Shown piece after piece: positions 1 to 11,212 of a stretch of 64,000 nt of DNA. The notes under the pieces are model-generated. The model ran no database searches, was not told where the DNA came from, and saw nothing but the letters and a program-made list of their open reading frames with translations. The DNA comes from Sciurus carolinensis (taxonomy: Eukaryota; Chordata; Mammalia; Rodentia; Sciuridae). How positions within the stretch are numbered: the first letter of the stretch is position 1; each line of letters starts with the position of its first letter. Location: assembly GCF_902686445.1 (NCBI RefSeq), contig NC_062217.1:168917098-168981097 (forward strand), read 5' to 3'. The position numbers were made by a program, and so were the translations under genes.

Positions 1-940
1 GTGGTGGTGGCAGTATTCTTACCCACACCCTATAGCGGAGCAACCTGCAGGGATGGAGGAGCTTGTGCAGGTGACACGGCTGCTGTGTGAAGCACCAGCT
101 CCCTCTCTGCCTCCCGCTGGCATCTCCCTTCCGCAGGGACCTCCAGGCAGCTGCAGTGTGGTCCCCAGCATCAGCATCCACAAGACTACTTGTTACAGCA
201 GTTCCTCCTGAGCCTCAGCTTCACCACCCAGGTTTGTTACCCCCAGTCAACCATGGTCCAAAAAAATTAAATGAAAAATCCCAGAGACAAATCATTTGTA
301 AGTTTTAGACTGCACACCGTTCTGAGAATAGAGTGAGAGACTCTCACACCATCCTGCTCATCCCTCCTGGGACACGAAGCATCCCTTTGTACACAGCTGC
401 CCTGTGCTGCCCATCCGACCTGCTGACCAGGCACTAAGCCACTCCTCAGTTAGCAGGTGACTGTCACAGTACCACAGTGGTCCCAGAACATAAGAGGAGC
501 AAAGCTGGCAATTTGGAGATGCCAAAGAGCAGGTGTAAAGTGCTTCCTTTAAGCAAAAAAGTGAAGTCCTTGACTTAAGGAAAGAAAAAGAAATCATATG
601 CTAAAGTTACCAAGATCTAGTAGCTGCATAAGAATGAATCTATGAAACTGTGAAGAAGGAGAAAGAAATTCATGCAAGTTAGGTTACTGCGTTTTCAAGT
701 GCCAAAGCCCAGCGACAGCATGGGATAAGGGCTGAGTTAAGATGGAAAAGTCGTTGGCTTACAGGGTTCAATACCACTTGAACCCTCTAGGGGACTAGGA
801 ACCTCTTCTCTGCTGCATTTCCCTCATTGCTGATTTCTAAAAGGTTTAAGATGGCTTTGCAAAGGCACATTCAGCCCGGCTGCTAACTTATTTGGTTTGG
901 TCTTGTACAAAGATCTTCACTCTCTCAGTTGCAGTTTATT
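1..940. other. Intergenic, no gene recognised
   Basis: Mixed-composition sequence without a convincing coding frame. The segment around 905-975, with a pyrimidine run and then CATCTTTAAAAATAAAG, looks like a decayed MIR on the plus strand. Nothing else is assignable. Confidence 0.5.
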
Positions 941-954
941 CATCTTTAAAAATA

Positions 955-2115
955 AAGCAATGGTGTAAGTTTAGACACAGAAATCAATATAAAAAAATAG
1001 AATCCAGAAATAGACTGACACACACAGGGTCAATTGATTCCACAAAGGTGTTGAGATGACTCAGGAGCAGGTGCAGGAGAGTCTTACCTCTCATGGGGCT
1101 GGAGTCTGGATATCTGCAGACAAAGATAAGTGAATCAACCCGACCCACTCCCCTCCCTTGTGCTGAGCTTCATTTGAAGTGTGTCACAGACCCAATGTAA
1201 AGACTAAAAATATAATATCCCAGGAGAAAATTTTTGCAACTTTGGGGCATGCAAAACATGTCATTGATAGAATGCAAAACCCACTACCATAATATTTAAA
1301 AATTGATGGATCGGATTTCATTGCAATTAAAAACTTCTGCTCCTAAGGCACCATTTAGACAATGAAAAGACCAGCTACAGAATGGAGAAAATATTTGCAA
1401 GTCATATGTCTGGCAAAAGAATTGCATCGATAATACATAAGACAAATCACCCAATAAAAACTGGTAAGATTTAGATGCTTCCAAAAGAAGATACGAATGG
1501 TCAACAAGCACACAGGAATGTCTCATCATCACCAGCATCAGGACAAATAAAAAGCAAAACATTAGGACCGACCACTGCACATGCTGGAGAAGCCAGCATC
1601 AAAGACGAACAGTACCACGTTGTGAAGCAGGCGGAACAACGGACAGCTCCCATCCCTGCTGGTGGGAACGTGAAATGATCCAACTCTTTGGGAAGAGTGT
1701 GGCAATTTCTCATAAAGGCGAACATATACTCACCACGTGACCCAACAATTCTACCCCTGTGTTTTCTCCCAGGAGAAATGAGCATGTGTTGTAGAAAGAC
1801 CCGCAGCTGAGTGTTCACAGCGACTTTATCTATCATAACCAAAGGCTGGAAAGAGCCCAAACACCCACCACCAGGTGACCCAACCATTGCCGTATTTTAA
1901 TGAAATGATTAAAAAGAAAAGAAAAGAAAAGAAAAAACTAACCTATAGTGGCAAAAAGTGATCAGTGGTTATTTGGGCTTAGGGTGGTAGAGATTTATGT
2001 AAAAAGCATGAAGCATAATGGGACTGTGGTAGAAATATTGTGTATTTTAATTGTGCTGTCGGTTACTTGTGGACTTCTCCCAAAGGCTGCATTTTGCTGC
2101 ATACAGATACATCAC
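955..2115 (+). mobile_element. Degenerate L1 (LINE-1) fragment, ORF2 3' end and 3' UTR
   Basis: The order of segments follows the 3' third of L1 ORF2: CAGAAATAGACTGACACACA and GTCAATTGATTCCACAAAGG near the left, GAAAATATTTGCAAGTCATATG at about 1387-1408, AAGAAGATACGAATGGTCAA at about 1484-1503, and TGGTGGGAACGTGAAATG near 1660, ending in the 3' UTR. Many small indels and stops show it is dead. The short plus and minus open frames here are repeat-derived. Confidence 0.8.
1913..1937. repeat. AAAAG simple repeat
   Basis: About five AAAAG units inside the old L1 fragment. Confidence 0.8.
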
Positions 2116-4115
2116 GGTTGAATAAATTTGATTGAACAAGCAAAGCTTCTCAAAATCTTGACAGATACTCAGAATTACCTTCTTCTCATGATTGAAAATG
2201 GTTCACTTTTCCATATTGCTGCAACTACCCCACCAATAAAAAAGATGAACTTCATCCATGCTGACAGGTCCTGGGCCGCAGGGGTCTTTCAACTATTTTC
2301 TGGTCACAGACTTACTGCCTATGAAACCTATGGATTTTTTTTTTTAAAGAAAAGTGAAATACATAAGATTTCAAAGGGAACCAATCATATTAAAATATAA
2401 TTGCCAAAATATTCCAAAGAGGACCAATCACATTAAAATATCATTGCAATAAAGTAATAGATGTACTTTTTTATTGACATACTAAGTGGCAAGATCCAGT
2501 GGCAGTCTAAAAATTGCCATGTTTAACATTAAGCCTCTTAAGTTTAAGCCTAAACAATCTCACAAATATTTGCAGTGATGGCAGAGCGAGATGAAAAGAC
2601 CTGTTATTTTAATTGGTAACAGTCACAGGTGGGCTGACATCCCTACAGCAAATTCCTCATTTATAACCAAACGTAATGCTACATTGCTACATTTCCACTA
2701 AGGGTTAATGCAAATAAGGATATAATTGTCCATCCATCTTCAGAAACTGAGTTCTGTCTATGGAACCCAGTTTGAGAACTAGTAGTTTGGTGTGAGAATT
2801 TTTTTTCCCTTTCTACCTTTGTGTAAAATTTTTAATCAGCTTTCTTTCAGTTAACACTGAAATTAGCCTCTTACCCACATGAAGGTGCTTGGAGCCCTCG
2901 GTACTGGGGACAAGGAGGTACAGAGAGCTGGCAGGGCTGGGATTGGGGATGGGGAGGTCGTACCTGGAAGTTTCGTAGAGGACTGGATTAGCTTCTCTAC
3001 TCTGCACAGTTTTAGAAATATGGGGCTCAAGGGAGGGTGTTTCCTGGGTCCCCCAGAGTCTTGATGACTCAGATCAGGACTCTGATAGAGGATACAGTAG
3101 AACCACAGTGACAACCAGCCTGTTCCAGGTGCCTATCTGTGGGCAGTCCCAGTCCCCTGGGGTCAGGACGCAGAGCAGACCTCTCCTCATCACCACCTCA
3201 GACCCAGCACCCAGGTTCCACCCAGGTCCCTGGCTCTGCTCCGGGGTGCAGGGTTCTTGCCCTGCCCAAGTTCCTCAGGGATGGAGACACAAAGGGGTGC
3301 CTTCCTGCTGGAACTCCCCAGGATTCCCCCTGAACTGAGGTCAGGCGGGGAGGGAAGGGCTGGCACCACACCAGGCCTGGGCCCAGCTCTTCTCCCCACA
3401 GACCTGCTCGCTGGTGGCCACTGTGGAACACAAAGGAAGGACGGTGGCAGCAGCACCCACTGGCCCACCCGGGGTCACACACAAGCTGTCAGAGGCAAAG
3501 TGGAGTTCAGACGTCCTCAAGTGTACTTAAAGGAAAACTGTGGCCGGAGAAGAGGGGACACGCTTGCCACAACCTCAGCTGGCAGGTGTTCAGACACTTC
3601 CCAAACTCACCATACTCAGGATCACCTGGACTGTTCATCCAGCCCAGGACCCCTGACACCTGTCCCAACTCTGTACCGTCAGCACTTCTGCAGGGGGCCT
3701 TGCAGCTGCATGGTCAATGACAGCCCAGGGAACTCCATCAGGGGCCAGGTTTGGGGCCCAAGCACTGAGCCATTCCCAAGAGTACCTCTGGGAGGGGTTG
3801 GATGGAGGCCTCTGGCCCCGTACTAGCTCTGAAGGGAGAGGGAAGGGAAGAGGCAGGGAGTACCAGGTTCAAGGAAACCTAAGCCTTGATTTACTCTTTT
3901 TTGGTAGTTCCATCTAAAAATAAAGAGAATGGGAGGCAGGGGACAGGGGAAGGTGGTCTGGGAGGCTAGTCTTATCTCAGTAGGCCAAGTCGAGTGTGGT
4001 CTGAGGCTTGGGTAGGGATATGGGGTGGGACTTCCCATCTTTCCCTCAGTGACTATGGAAGATAGCGCCCAGGTCACAGGGTGGAACTTTCTGGCATGCA
4101 GCCCCAAGAGGCGAC
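2116..4115. other. Intergenic, mostly unassigned; AT-rich 2116-2800
   Basis: The first 700 bases are AT-rich and non-coding, with a near-tandem CCAAT-containing duplication (2369-2447) and a perfect octamer ATGCAAAT at 2708-2715. From 2870 to 4100 the sequence is GC-rich. The frame at 3257-3826 (189 codons) has no recognisable domain and no splice or codon-bias support. Confidence 0.5.
2369..2447 (+). repeat. Imperfect 43-bp-spaced direct duplication with two CCAAT boxes
   Basis: Copy 1 (2369-2404) and copy 2 (2412-2447) match at 31 of 36 positions. Each carries ACCAATCA followed by ATTAAAATAT. This is either a local duplication or part of an unrecognised old element. Confidence 0.8.
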
Positions 4116-4364
4116 TATTTTAGTTTGAATCTGGAATGTTCCCCTGAAGGCAGAACAGCAAGTTTCTGAGGAGGGGCTTTTAGGAAATAATAAGATAATG
4201 AAGGCTCTGACCTCATCAGTAGATTAATCCATTTGATGGATTAATAATTTGAACAAACTACTGGGTGTTAACGGTAGGCAGGTGTTGCATGATTGGAGAA
4301 GTAGGTCACCACAGGAGATGCCCTTGGGAACTATATGCTGTTGCTGGCCTCCCCTCTCCTCTCC

Positions 4365-4396
<32 letters not shown>

Positions 4397-4579
4397 GTCT
4401 CTCAGCTGTCATGAACTGAGCAGTTCTCCTCCATGACACCCTCCCCCATAATGTCCTGCTTCACTTAGGCACAGGGCAGTGCAGCGGCTGACCCTGAATT
4501 GAAACCTCTGACAGCGTGAGCCACAGTGAGTCTTTCCTCCGTTAAGTTCTTGATCGTAGCGATGAAAATCTGACTGACA
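4116..4579 (+). mobile_element. MaLR-like solo LTR, copy 1
   Basis: About 464 bp of the same family as 5012-5423 and 25232-25655. It starts in a TTTAGTTTGAATC-like end, has the GGTAGGCAGGTG block, the ctccaTGACACCC block, the GAAACCTCTGA...GTGAGCC block, and ends CTGACTGACA. A (CT)n stretch has expanded inside it (4362-4404). The MaLR assignment rests on the layout and TG...ACA ends shared with MST/MLT LTRs. The edges are approximate. Confidence 0.7.
4362..4404. repeat. (CT)n microsatellite
   Basis: CT-rich run with a few GT interruptions inside the LTR. Confidence 0.9.
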
Positions 4580-5011
4580 GCAGTGCTGGGCGTGGCTCCC
4601 AGGTCCGCAGCCCCAGAACCCCGCCTACATAAAAGCCAGAACCTGCAGGATGGAGTTTGTGTCCCCCCGGGTCTGTCTACACTATGACTCAGTCCCAGAG
4701 GGTTCGCAGCGATGCCCCTCTGGGTTTCAGGTGAGCTTCCCGACCCCGGGTCACAGCTCGGCTATGAAACCTGATGCATCCTGCAGGTCCGTCCTTCAAG
4801 CTCCCCCAACAGGCCTCCTCACTGACCCTTTCTGCCCCCGGGTCTCAGATCTGGCTGTCCAGGGTTGCAGCTGCTTCTGGTTTCTTCTCTGGATCACCCA
4901 CAGGACGTAGCTTCTGCTTCGTTCCAGGCTCTGCTTTCTCTTGTGGTGCTGGTCTGCTGAATTCTCCATTGAAAACCCCTTCCCACTGGAGGTGGTTTGT
5001 GGAAGGGTGGG
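4580..5011. other. GC-rich spacer between two LTRs
   Basis: About 430 bp with a TATA-like ACATAAAAG near 4626 and CCCGGGTC occurring three times (about 4666, 4745 and 4837). No coding frame is convincing. It could be internal or LTR-derived retroviral sequence, or unrelated DNA. Confidence 0.35.
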
Positions 5012-5423
5012 TGTTATGAATTGGATACGAAGTGTCCCCCCAAAGCTCCTGTGTTGACACAAGAGTGTTAGGAAGGGGAATGATTGGATTGTGAGACCAT
5101 CCTAGTTTGAATGGACTGACTGGTGGTAACTGTAGGCAGGTGGGGTGTGACTGGAAGAGGTGGGTCACTGGGGGTGTGCCTTGGAAGGGGTCATCTTTCC
5201 TTCAGCCCTTCCTGTCTCTGTGCTTCCTGGCCACCATGAACAGAGCAGGGCTCCTCCACCATGCCCTTCCGCCATGATGTTCTGCCCCACCACGGGCACA
5301 GAGCAAGGGCGTCAGCCGTCCATGGACTAAACCTCTGAAACCATGAGCCAGAATAAACTCTTCCTCCTCTAAGTTGTTCTTTTCAGATATTTTGGCCACT
5401 GCAACTCACAACTGACTCACACA
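5012..5423 (+). mobile_element. MaLR-like solo LTR, copy 2
   Basis: 412 bp starting TGTTATGAATTGG and ending TGACTCACACA. It contains GTGTCCCCCCAAAGCTC, AATGATTGGATTGTGAGA, CCATGATGTTCTGCC, and CTCTGAAACCATGAGCC followed by AATAAACTCTTCCTCCTCTAAG, which supplies an AATAAA poly(A) signal. The flanks GTGGG and GTGGA are a probable 5-bp target-site duplication with one change. Confidence 0.82.
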
Positions 5424-5552
5424 GTGGACACGCGTGCCCGAGCACTGGGAGCTGCCATGTCTGTGGCACAGATTTTTCCAAGGACTCTGGGATGAGTCCG
5501 AGTTTGAGTGGGTCCCTCCTCCCAGGAACGAGTTCACATTTTTTTCATTAGA

Positions 5553-5977
5553 TGTTTTAGTCAGCGTTTTCACTGCTGTGACTTAAAGACTCGACCAGAA
5601 CAACTGTAGAGAAGGAAAAGTTTATGAGAGGGCTCCAGGTTCAGAGGTCTCAATCCATAGACATAGGCTCCATTTCTCAGGACTCGAGATGAGGCAGAAC
5701 ATCATGGCAGAAGAGTGTGGCGGACAGAAGTGACTCACAGGAAGCAGAGAGAGAGACTCCACTCGCCAGATACAAATTTGTACCCCAAGGTCACATCCCC
5801 AGTGCCCACCTGCTCCAACCACACCCCACCTGCCTCCAGTTACCACCCAGTCATCCCATCAGGGATAACTCACTGATTAGCCTAAGGCTTTCGCAACCTG
5901 ATCTTTTCCCCTCTGAACCCTCTCACATTGTCTCACACGTGAGCTTTTGAGAGACACCTCACATACAAACCATAACA
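5553..5977 (-). mobile_element. MaLR-like solo LTR, copy 3, inverted
   Basis: 425 bp in the opposite orientation to its two neighbours. It reads TGTTTTAGTCAGC at the left, with CATCATGGCAGAAGAG and GGGATAACTCACTGATTAG in the body, and ends ACCATAACA at the right. These are the reverse complements of blocks seen in the plus-strand copies. Confidence 0.78.
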
Positions 5978-6564
5978 GAAGATGATATTTCAAACGATTT
6001 TCCTTGGCTTTCAAGTAACTTAGCATTCAGTGGTCAGAGTCAGCTTGGGGCCCCCTTGCTATAGGTGGCATCTGTTCTGGTTTATCTTGAGCATCAATTT
6101 GTCATTGACTTAAAATTGCTGCTTCAAAACTTTTGACCAAATGCAGGCATGTGTCGGAATTTAACTCCATGAAAGTTCCAGTGGCTGACATAGAAATTGC
6201 AGGAGGAATGTGGGCAGAGCTCTTTCCCTCCCCCCCTCCCCCACTCACCTGGCCTCCTTGTGGACACCGTGCTTCCGCAGCTGAAGCAGCTAAGAGCAAA
6301 GCTTCATGCGCTGGGTCTGACTCAGTGTCCACTGAGGGTAGTGTCCATCAAGCAGCACTCCTCTTGGTGGAGAGAAGAGCCAGGCGCTTGTTCCTCCAAA
6401 ACTAGAGAGGACACTGACTGTAGCCCACAGGCTCTCTACAGGAAGGCAGAAGGGCCCTGGACAGGTAGGAACCGGGAGGATGCTGCACGAGTCCCAGGAG
6501 AAGCTCAGAGCTCCCACAGGAGTGGGCCACCCCCAGAGCAGCATCAGAGCGCCTGAGCCCGCCC

Positions 6565-6690
6565 AGGTGCGGGTTTGCCGGCTGTGTGAACCCGCCTCTC
6601 TGAATGCTGGTTTCCTCATCTCTACAAAGGAAACGACAACACCCAATTTACAGGTTGCTTGTGAGGATCAAGGATGATCCTTTCAGCCTG
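6565..6690 (+). mobile_element. MIR SINE
   Basis: Contains CTGTGTGAACC, then GGTTTCCTCATCTCTACAAAG and GGTTGCTTGTGAGGATCAAG, which follow the core of the MIR consensus in the plus orientation. Confidence 0.8.
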
Positions 6691-7049
6691 GGCAGAGGGT
6701 CCTGTGTTTACTCATTTACTATCTTTCTGTCCCCTCCCACCTCTGTCCTCCTAACCATGTGTCCTTGCCTTCTTGGTTTTGCCTTCCCAGAAGGAAAGGA
6801 GCGCACTTCCTGGCAGAGAGTGCACACTCTTGGGTGTTCTTCAACCTAGGAAGAGTCAACACTGGGGTTCAGTGACTGGGGAGCCAGATGGAGTAGCAGC
6901 CAAGCTCTGGCTGTCGACGGGGTGGGGATCGCTGATATATCCTGGAAGTGGCTGGGTCCCATGTCCCAGTCTGCTTCCCGTACATGGACCGTTATGTGCC
7001 TTCTGCACAATGCTGGAATACACCAACATTTGCTTCTTCTGCCTCCTCT

Positions 7050-7115
7050 CACATCTCTCTTCCCATATCCTAAGTGCTCAGCACAGTGCTAGGTACACAG
7101 CAGGCACTCAATAGA
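7050..7115 (+). mobile_element. MIR or L2 3' tail
   Basis: CTCAGCACAGTGCTAGGTACACAGCAGGCACTCAATAGATA matches the shared 3' tail of L2 and MIR; the family cannot be decided from this length. Confidence 0.65.
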
Positions 7116-8214
7116 TACTTCCTCTCTTGAATTCCCATTATAGCTACACTGTGTGAATGGTGCAGATAGATTTTCCTGTCACCCCTTGAGTTTCGGCAGA
7201 CATCAGGCGTCACTGAGAATGCTGTATTCCAAGTCAAAATATTCATTATGACACATGCTGTTTGCAATTTCCACAGTTCAAGTCATTACACCATAATGTG
7301 CCTTGGGAGGAAAATAAACCTCTCTTGGGAATGCCACTGTGCAGCGTCTGAGGTCAGAGCTCCGCCTCCAAGCTTGGTGACCTTGCTGGGGCACCTCTGA
7401 TGACCAGAAGGCATCGCAGGCCTGGGAGTGTGTCTAGGGGCCCCCAGCTGAATGAGCTCCAGTCACACCTCTCAGGTGAGGTCAAGAAGCCCAAGGACCC
7501 CAGGAAAGACAACCCGCCAGGCCTGTACTGCCTGCAGCACGTTTCTTTGGAAGGCCAGGTACCTTTCGGGCATTGAAGCCACACGGAGATGCCTCTGTTT
7601 GACATCTTCGCTGTTTATCCCATTAAAAAAAATAGCTGTGCAGTGCAGAAGTTTGCTTCTGTCTCATTAGGTGCCTCCTTGTAATTGCAGGGTTTAAATC
7701 AAGCTCAAGGCAGAACCTCTCAGGGAAATTAAACCCGACGAGCAAGAGAACAAGAAAATGCGTAGGAGCAGGATAATTGCATGCCTGGGTCTCTAGCAGT
7801 GGGCTCAGGCAAACAGAGTGGCAGATGGAATGGAAATTGAAGGAAAAGCTGAAATGAAGCACACCCAGACAAAAGGTGATCAGAGCGAGCCCTGAGAACA
7901 TTCTGGACAAGCCTCTGGCTGGTTATCGGTTGGGTGATTTTGCCTGGTAATGGGCTCTGTCACTTTCCCCCACCCCTGGTGTCTCTTGCCCATGCCCCTT
8001 TCAGTCCTCCAGGTGGGGGAGGAGGTCTGGCACGGGCTCCTGGGGCTGCAGGTTAGTGGACACTAGCCAGGGGAGAGTTTTCTTACACTGTCTCCAACAG
8101 CTGCCTGCGCCTGAGTCCAGTCAGCGTGAGCCTGACCAGGGCAGGTGGGCAAATGCTGGTTGTGTTTTGTTCTAACCCAGACTCATGCTCGATGGCTCCC
8201 CAGCATGGGTGAGG

Positions 8215-8345
8215 AGGAACAGCACGGGCCTTGGATCAGTGACCCCACACGGAGTCCATCGCTTGCCCTCTTTGTGGACTTACTCTCAGAGCGGCAGTCA
8301 GTAAAATGGTGATCACGTAACCAGATGAGTTGCCTGGTAGGTGCT
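8215..8345 (+). mobile_element. MIR SINE, degraded
   Basis: The layout AGCACGGGCCTTGGATCAG, then GGACTTACTCTCAGAG, TAAAATGGTGATCACG and GCCTGGTAGGTGCT fits MIR in plus orientation with substantial decay. Confidence 0.55.
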
Positions 8346-9189
8346 GGCAACGGTGGGTGCTCCTGTCATCCTAGTCCCCACTTAGTCTTTCTGGAAGGAG
8401 AGCAGATGCTTTGGCGTGTTCAGAATTCCTCGCCTTACGTGGCAGCATCTCTGGAAGGGAACGTGACTCAGTGCGAGGAGTTCCCAGAGCCTGAGACGCT
8501 GCCTACCGACGTGAGCTTGTCCACGGCCCCAGTACCTCTGAGCCCCTGCCTCCCCAGGGCCATCAGGATGTGGAGACACTGTCCCAGACCTGCCTCGCTC
8601 AGTTGATGAGGCTGTCCTGCGTTCTGGTAAAGGCATGGGGCCAAGTCCTAGGAACTGTTGAAAGTGAACCGTTCCTCCAACCCAAATGGGTAGCTATGGG
8701 CAGCCCCAGAAACTGACAAAGGAAGAGGGTTCTCGAGGACTTTCACTGGGGACTCCCAGGGCGCTGGGGGCATGATGCTCAGGCAGTGTGCAGTGGGACA
8801 GGGGCAGCTATGGAGCTGGACCTCATGGTCCTCAGCTGCAGTGCCCAAAGCAGTCTCCACCCAGTGGTGGAAATGATTCTCTGAGGGTGGATGTGAACGC
8901 TCCTCACATCCATGCATTTCTTCTTGTGACCTTCCCACCTAGCACCAAGGATGCTCAGCTCAACATCACGACACACCGGCTGGGACTTAGTTTAAAACTC
9001 CCAGAGAAGGAGAGGCGCCCAGGGCCTTGCTGACACTTCCTTGTGTTCAAGCTGCACTTGAAGCAGTTAGCCATACCATAGCCATGATGGGAGGGCAGTG
9101 GCTGCTGAATGACGTCCACGTCCTGCTTCCCGGGACTCACAGGCGTAACCTTACTTGGCCAGTGAGACTTGGCAGGTGTGGTTCAGTCA

Positions 9190-9566
9190 AGGAGCTGAAG
9201 TTTGGGATAGTGTCCTGCATTATCCAGGCAGGTGATGCTATCTCAGGGTCCTTAAAATAGAGAAGCAGGAGTCAGAGAAGACGTGACGTGGAAACAGGGG
9301 CAGTCGGGGAAGAGTGGAAGGTGCGAGCTCTGAGATGGCGAAGGGGCTGTGAACCAGGAGTGCAGGTGGCCTCCGGATGTTGAAGGGCAGGGACCAGATT
9401 CCCTGATAGAGCTTCCAGAAGCAACACAGCCCAGAGTTACCTTGATACTAGCCCAGTGAAACTCCTTGGGGACTTCAGGCTGGCCGAATTGTAAGATGAC
9501 ACATTTGTATTATTTTAAGTCACCACATTTGTGGTGATTTGTTCCAGCAGCCAGAAATTAATACAC
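9190..9566 (+). mobile_element. MLT1-type MaLR LTR
   Basis: The 3' end has the MLT1 layout: TCAGGCTGGCCGAATTGTAAG, TATTTTAAGTCACCACATTT, TGTTCCAGCAGCCAGAAATT and AATACACA. The 5' half (ATCCAGGCAGGTGATGC, GGTCCTTAAAATAGAG) is more decayed. Confidence 0.75.
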
Positions 9567-10880
9567 AGGTAAATGGAAACTTCTGCAACCTGTGTACAGA
9601 AATCCCAGGTACAAAATGGGAGAAACCGGCTTAGCAGCTGTACTTGTAAAGAGGGCCTAGTGACTGTGTGTCTGCAGCGTGGCTGTGTCCCAGAGGCGGT
9701 TCAGAGCTGAGCTTGTTTATGGGAAGCAAAGTGACTAGAATAAGAACGGCTCTGAGATCATGGGGCAAAGAAACAGTGGGTCCCCACGGGGACCTGATGA
9801 CCCCAGGAGGGCAGTGCAAAATGGCACGTCCCCAGAGCACCCGGTGGACCCAGAGCTGGTGCTGCCCACCAGACAGCCACGTGCCAATAAGGGGTGCTGA
9901 ACGTTCAGGGCACGGCGTTGCTCTAAGTTGATTGTGCAGGTGACCAGGTCAAAGAGGCATAGGCCCCCGAGGAGCTGAGTGCCTTACTTGTGTAGTAAAA
10001 GACTGGAAACGCTGATGACCCACGTCAGGTGAGTGGTTTAATAAACAAGGTATGGCCAGACCCCGGAAGACCTTCCTGTTTTTAAAGAGTCAGGTGGGGC
10101 TTTATGTGTCACTGTGGAATAATCTCCGGAGTGCATGCTTATGCTTTTAAAAAGCAAGGTGCAGACTAGCGCACACAATGCTTTTGTCCAAGAAACACGT
10201 AGACCTTGAGAAGGCAAAGCATTCCAAGGAAAGCAGTAAGGGTTGACTCCAGAAGGAGGACTGGGGCTTGGGTTCTCCTTTGCTCTCCCCTGTGCTTCCT
10301 CCTGTGCTTTCCCCTGCCGTGTATCTGCATTTTGTGTGAGGATGTGAGCAGACGTCCTGAATCGGCGTGCAGATGGGGTGTGGAAAGGACTGCACTGTAG
10401 ACTTTGCAGAGAGCGGGGCTGACCCGGAGCAGGGGTCTGACGGAAGCACAGAGCCTTCCCACCCTCAGGGAGGCCAGGTCTAGGCCAGTGGAAGGAGGCC
10501 AGGCTGCCTGGGAGAAGGCCGTGCTCTGTGGCCCACAGCTGCAGAAGCTCAGGCAGGATCCTGGTGGAGCCCAGGCGGGGCCTCCGGGTTTGGAGGACAG
10601 TAGGCTGCAGAAAGTCTCCGATTAAGGTGATGTGGGGAAGCCTCAAACCCCCCCCCCCCCCTCAGCCCAGCTGAATCCGAACAAGGAAGCTGAACTCCAC
10701 CCTGGCCCCACCCAATGCTGTCCCAACAGGAGCTCAGCAATCTTGTAGAACATCAGTCTGATCATTTCATGAACCCTCTAGAACCTCCTATAATTTTCCA
10801 TTGTATGCAGAACAGAGATTGTCACTTACCAAGGCCTCAGGTCCCCCTGAGGTGCTATCCTGTCCCTCACAAGCAGGCCC
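9567..10880. other. Intergenic, no gene recognised
   Basis: GC-rich. It includes a C14 homopolymer at 10648-10661 and open frames up to 202 codons on the minus strand (10038-10646) with no recognisable domain or homology. Confidence 0.5.
10648..10661. repeat. C14 homopolymer
   Basis: Fourteen uninterrupted C residues. Confidence 0.95.
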
Positions 10881-10884
10881 TCTG

Positions 10885-11212
10885 TGGCGACTGGATGTTC
10901 ACCCCTTCCCTCCGTTCATATGCTGGAATCCTCTATCCCAGGTGGTGCTCAGATGGTACGGCCTTTGGGAAGTAATTAGGTCATGAAGGGGAGCTCTCCT
11001 TAATGGCATAAGTGCCCTCATAAAACAGATGCCAGAGAGCTCCCTTCACCCTTCTGTGTAAGGACACAAGATGAAGATGGTCATTTATGAACCAGATACA
11101 AGATCCACCAATGCCTCATCGATCTTGGACAGTCTCCAGGACTGCCAGAAATACATCTCTGTTGCCTGCAATTCATCCTGTTTTGCTATTTCATTACAGT
11201 AGCATGGACTAT
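10885..11212 (+). mobile_element. MaLR (MLT1/MST-like) LTR
   Basis: It shows GTTCATATGCTGGAATCC near the 5' end, AATTAGGTCATGAAGGGGAG, GTGCCCTCATAAAACAGATG, CCAGAGAGCTCCCTTCACCC, ATCTTGGACAGTCTCCAGGA and a decayed TTTGCTATTTCATTACAGTAGC end. The layout is that of MaLR LTRs. The plus-strand open frame starting at 11087 begins inside this repeat, which argues against it being a gene. Confidence 0.75.

Larger units (their letters stand above)
5978..9185. other. Intergenic, no gene; scattered MIR and L2 remains
   Basis: No coding exon is recognised. MIRs are listed separately. 7560-7900 is moderately AT-rich, non-coding and not clearly repetitive, and could include conserved non-coding sequence. 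The open frames of 60-120 codons show no domain. Confidence 0.5.

Noticed and set aside
3257..3826. 189-codon plus-strand frame
   Set aside because: Proline/glycine/arginine-rich random translation, no conserved motif.
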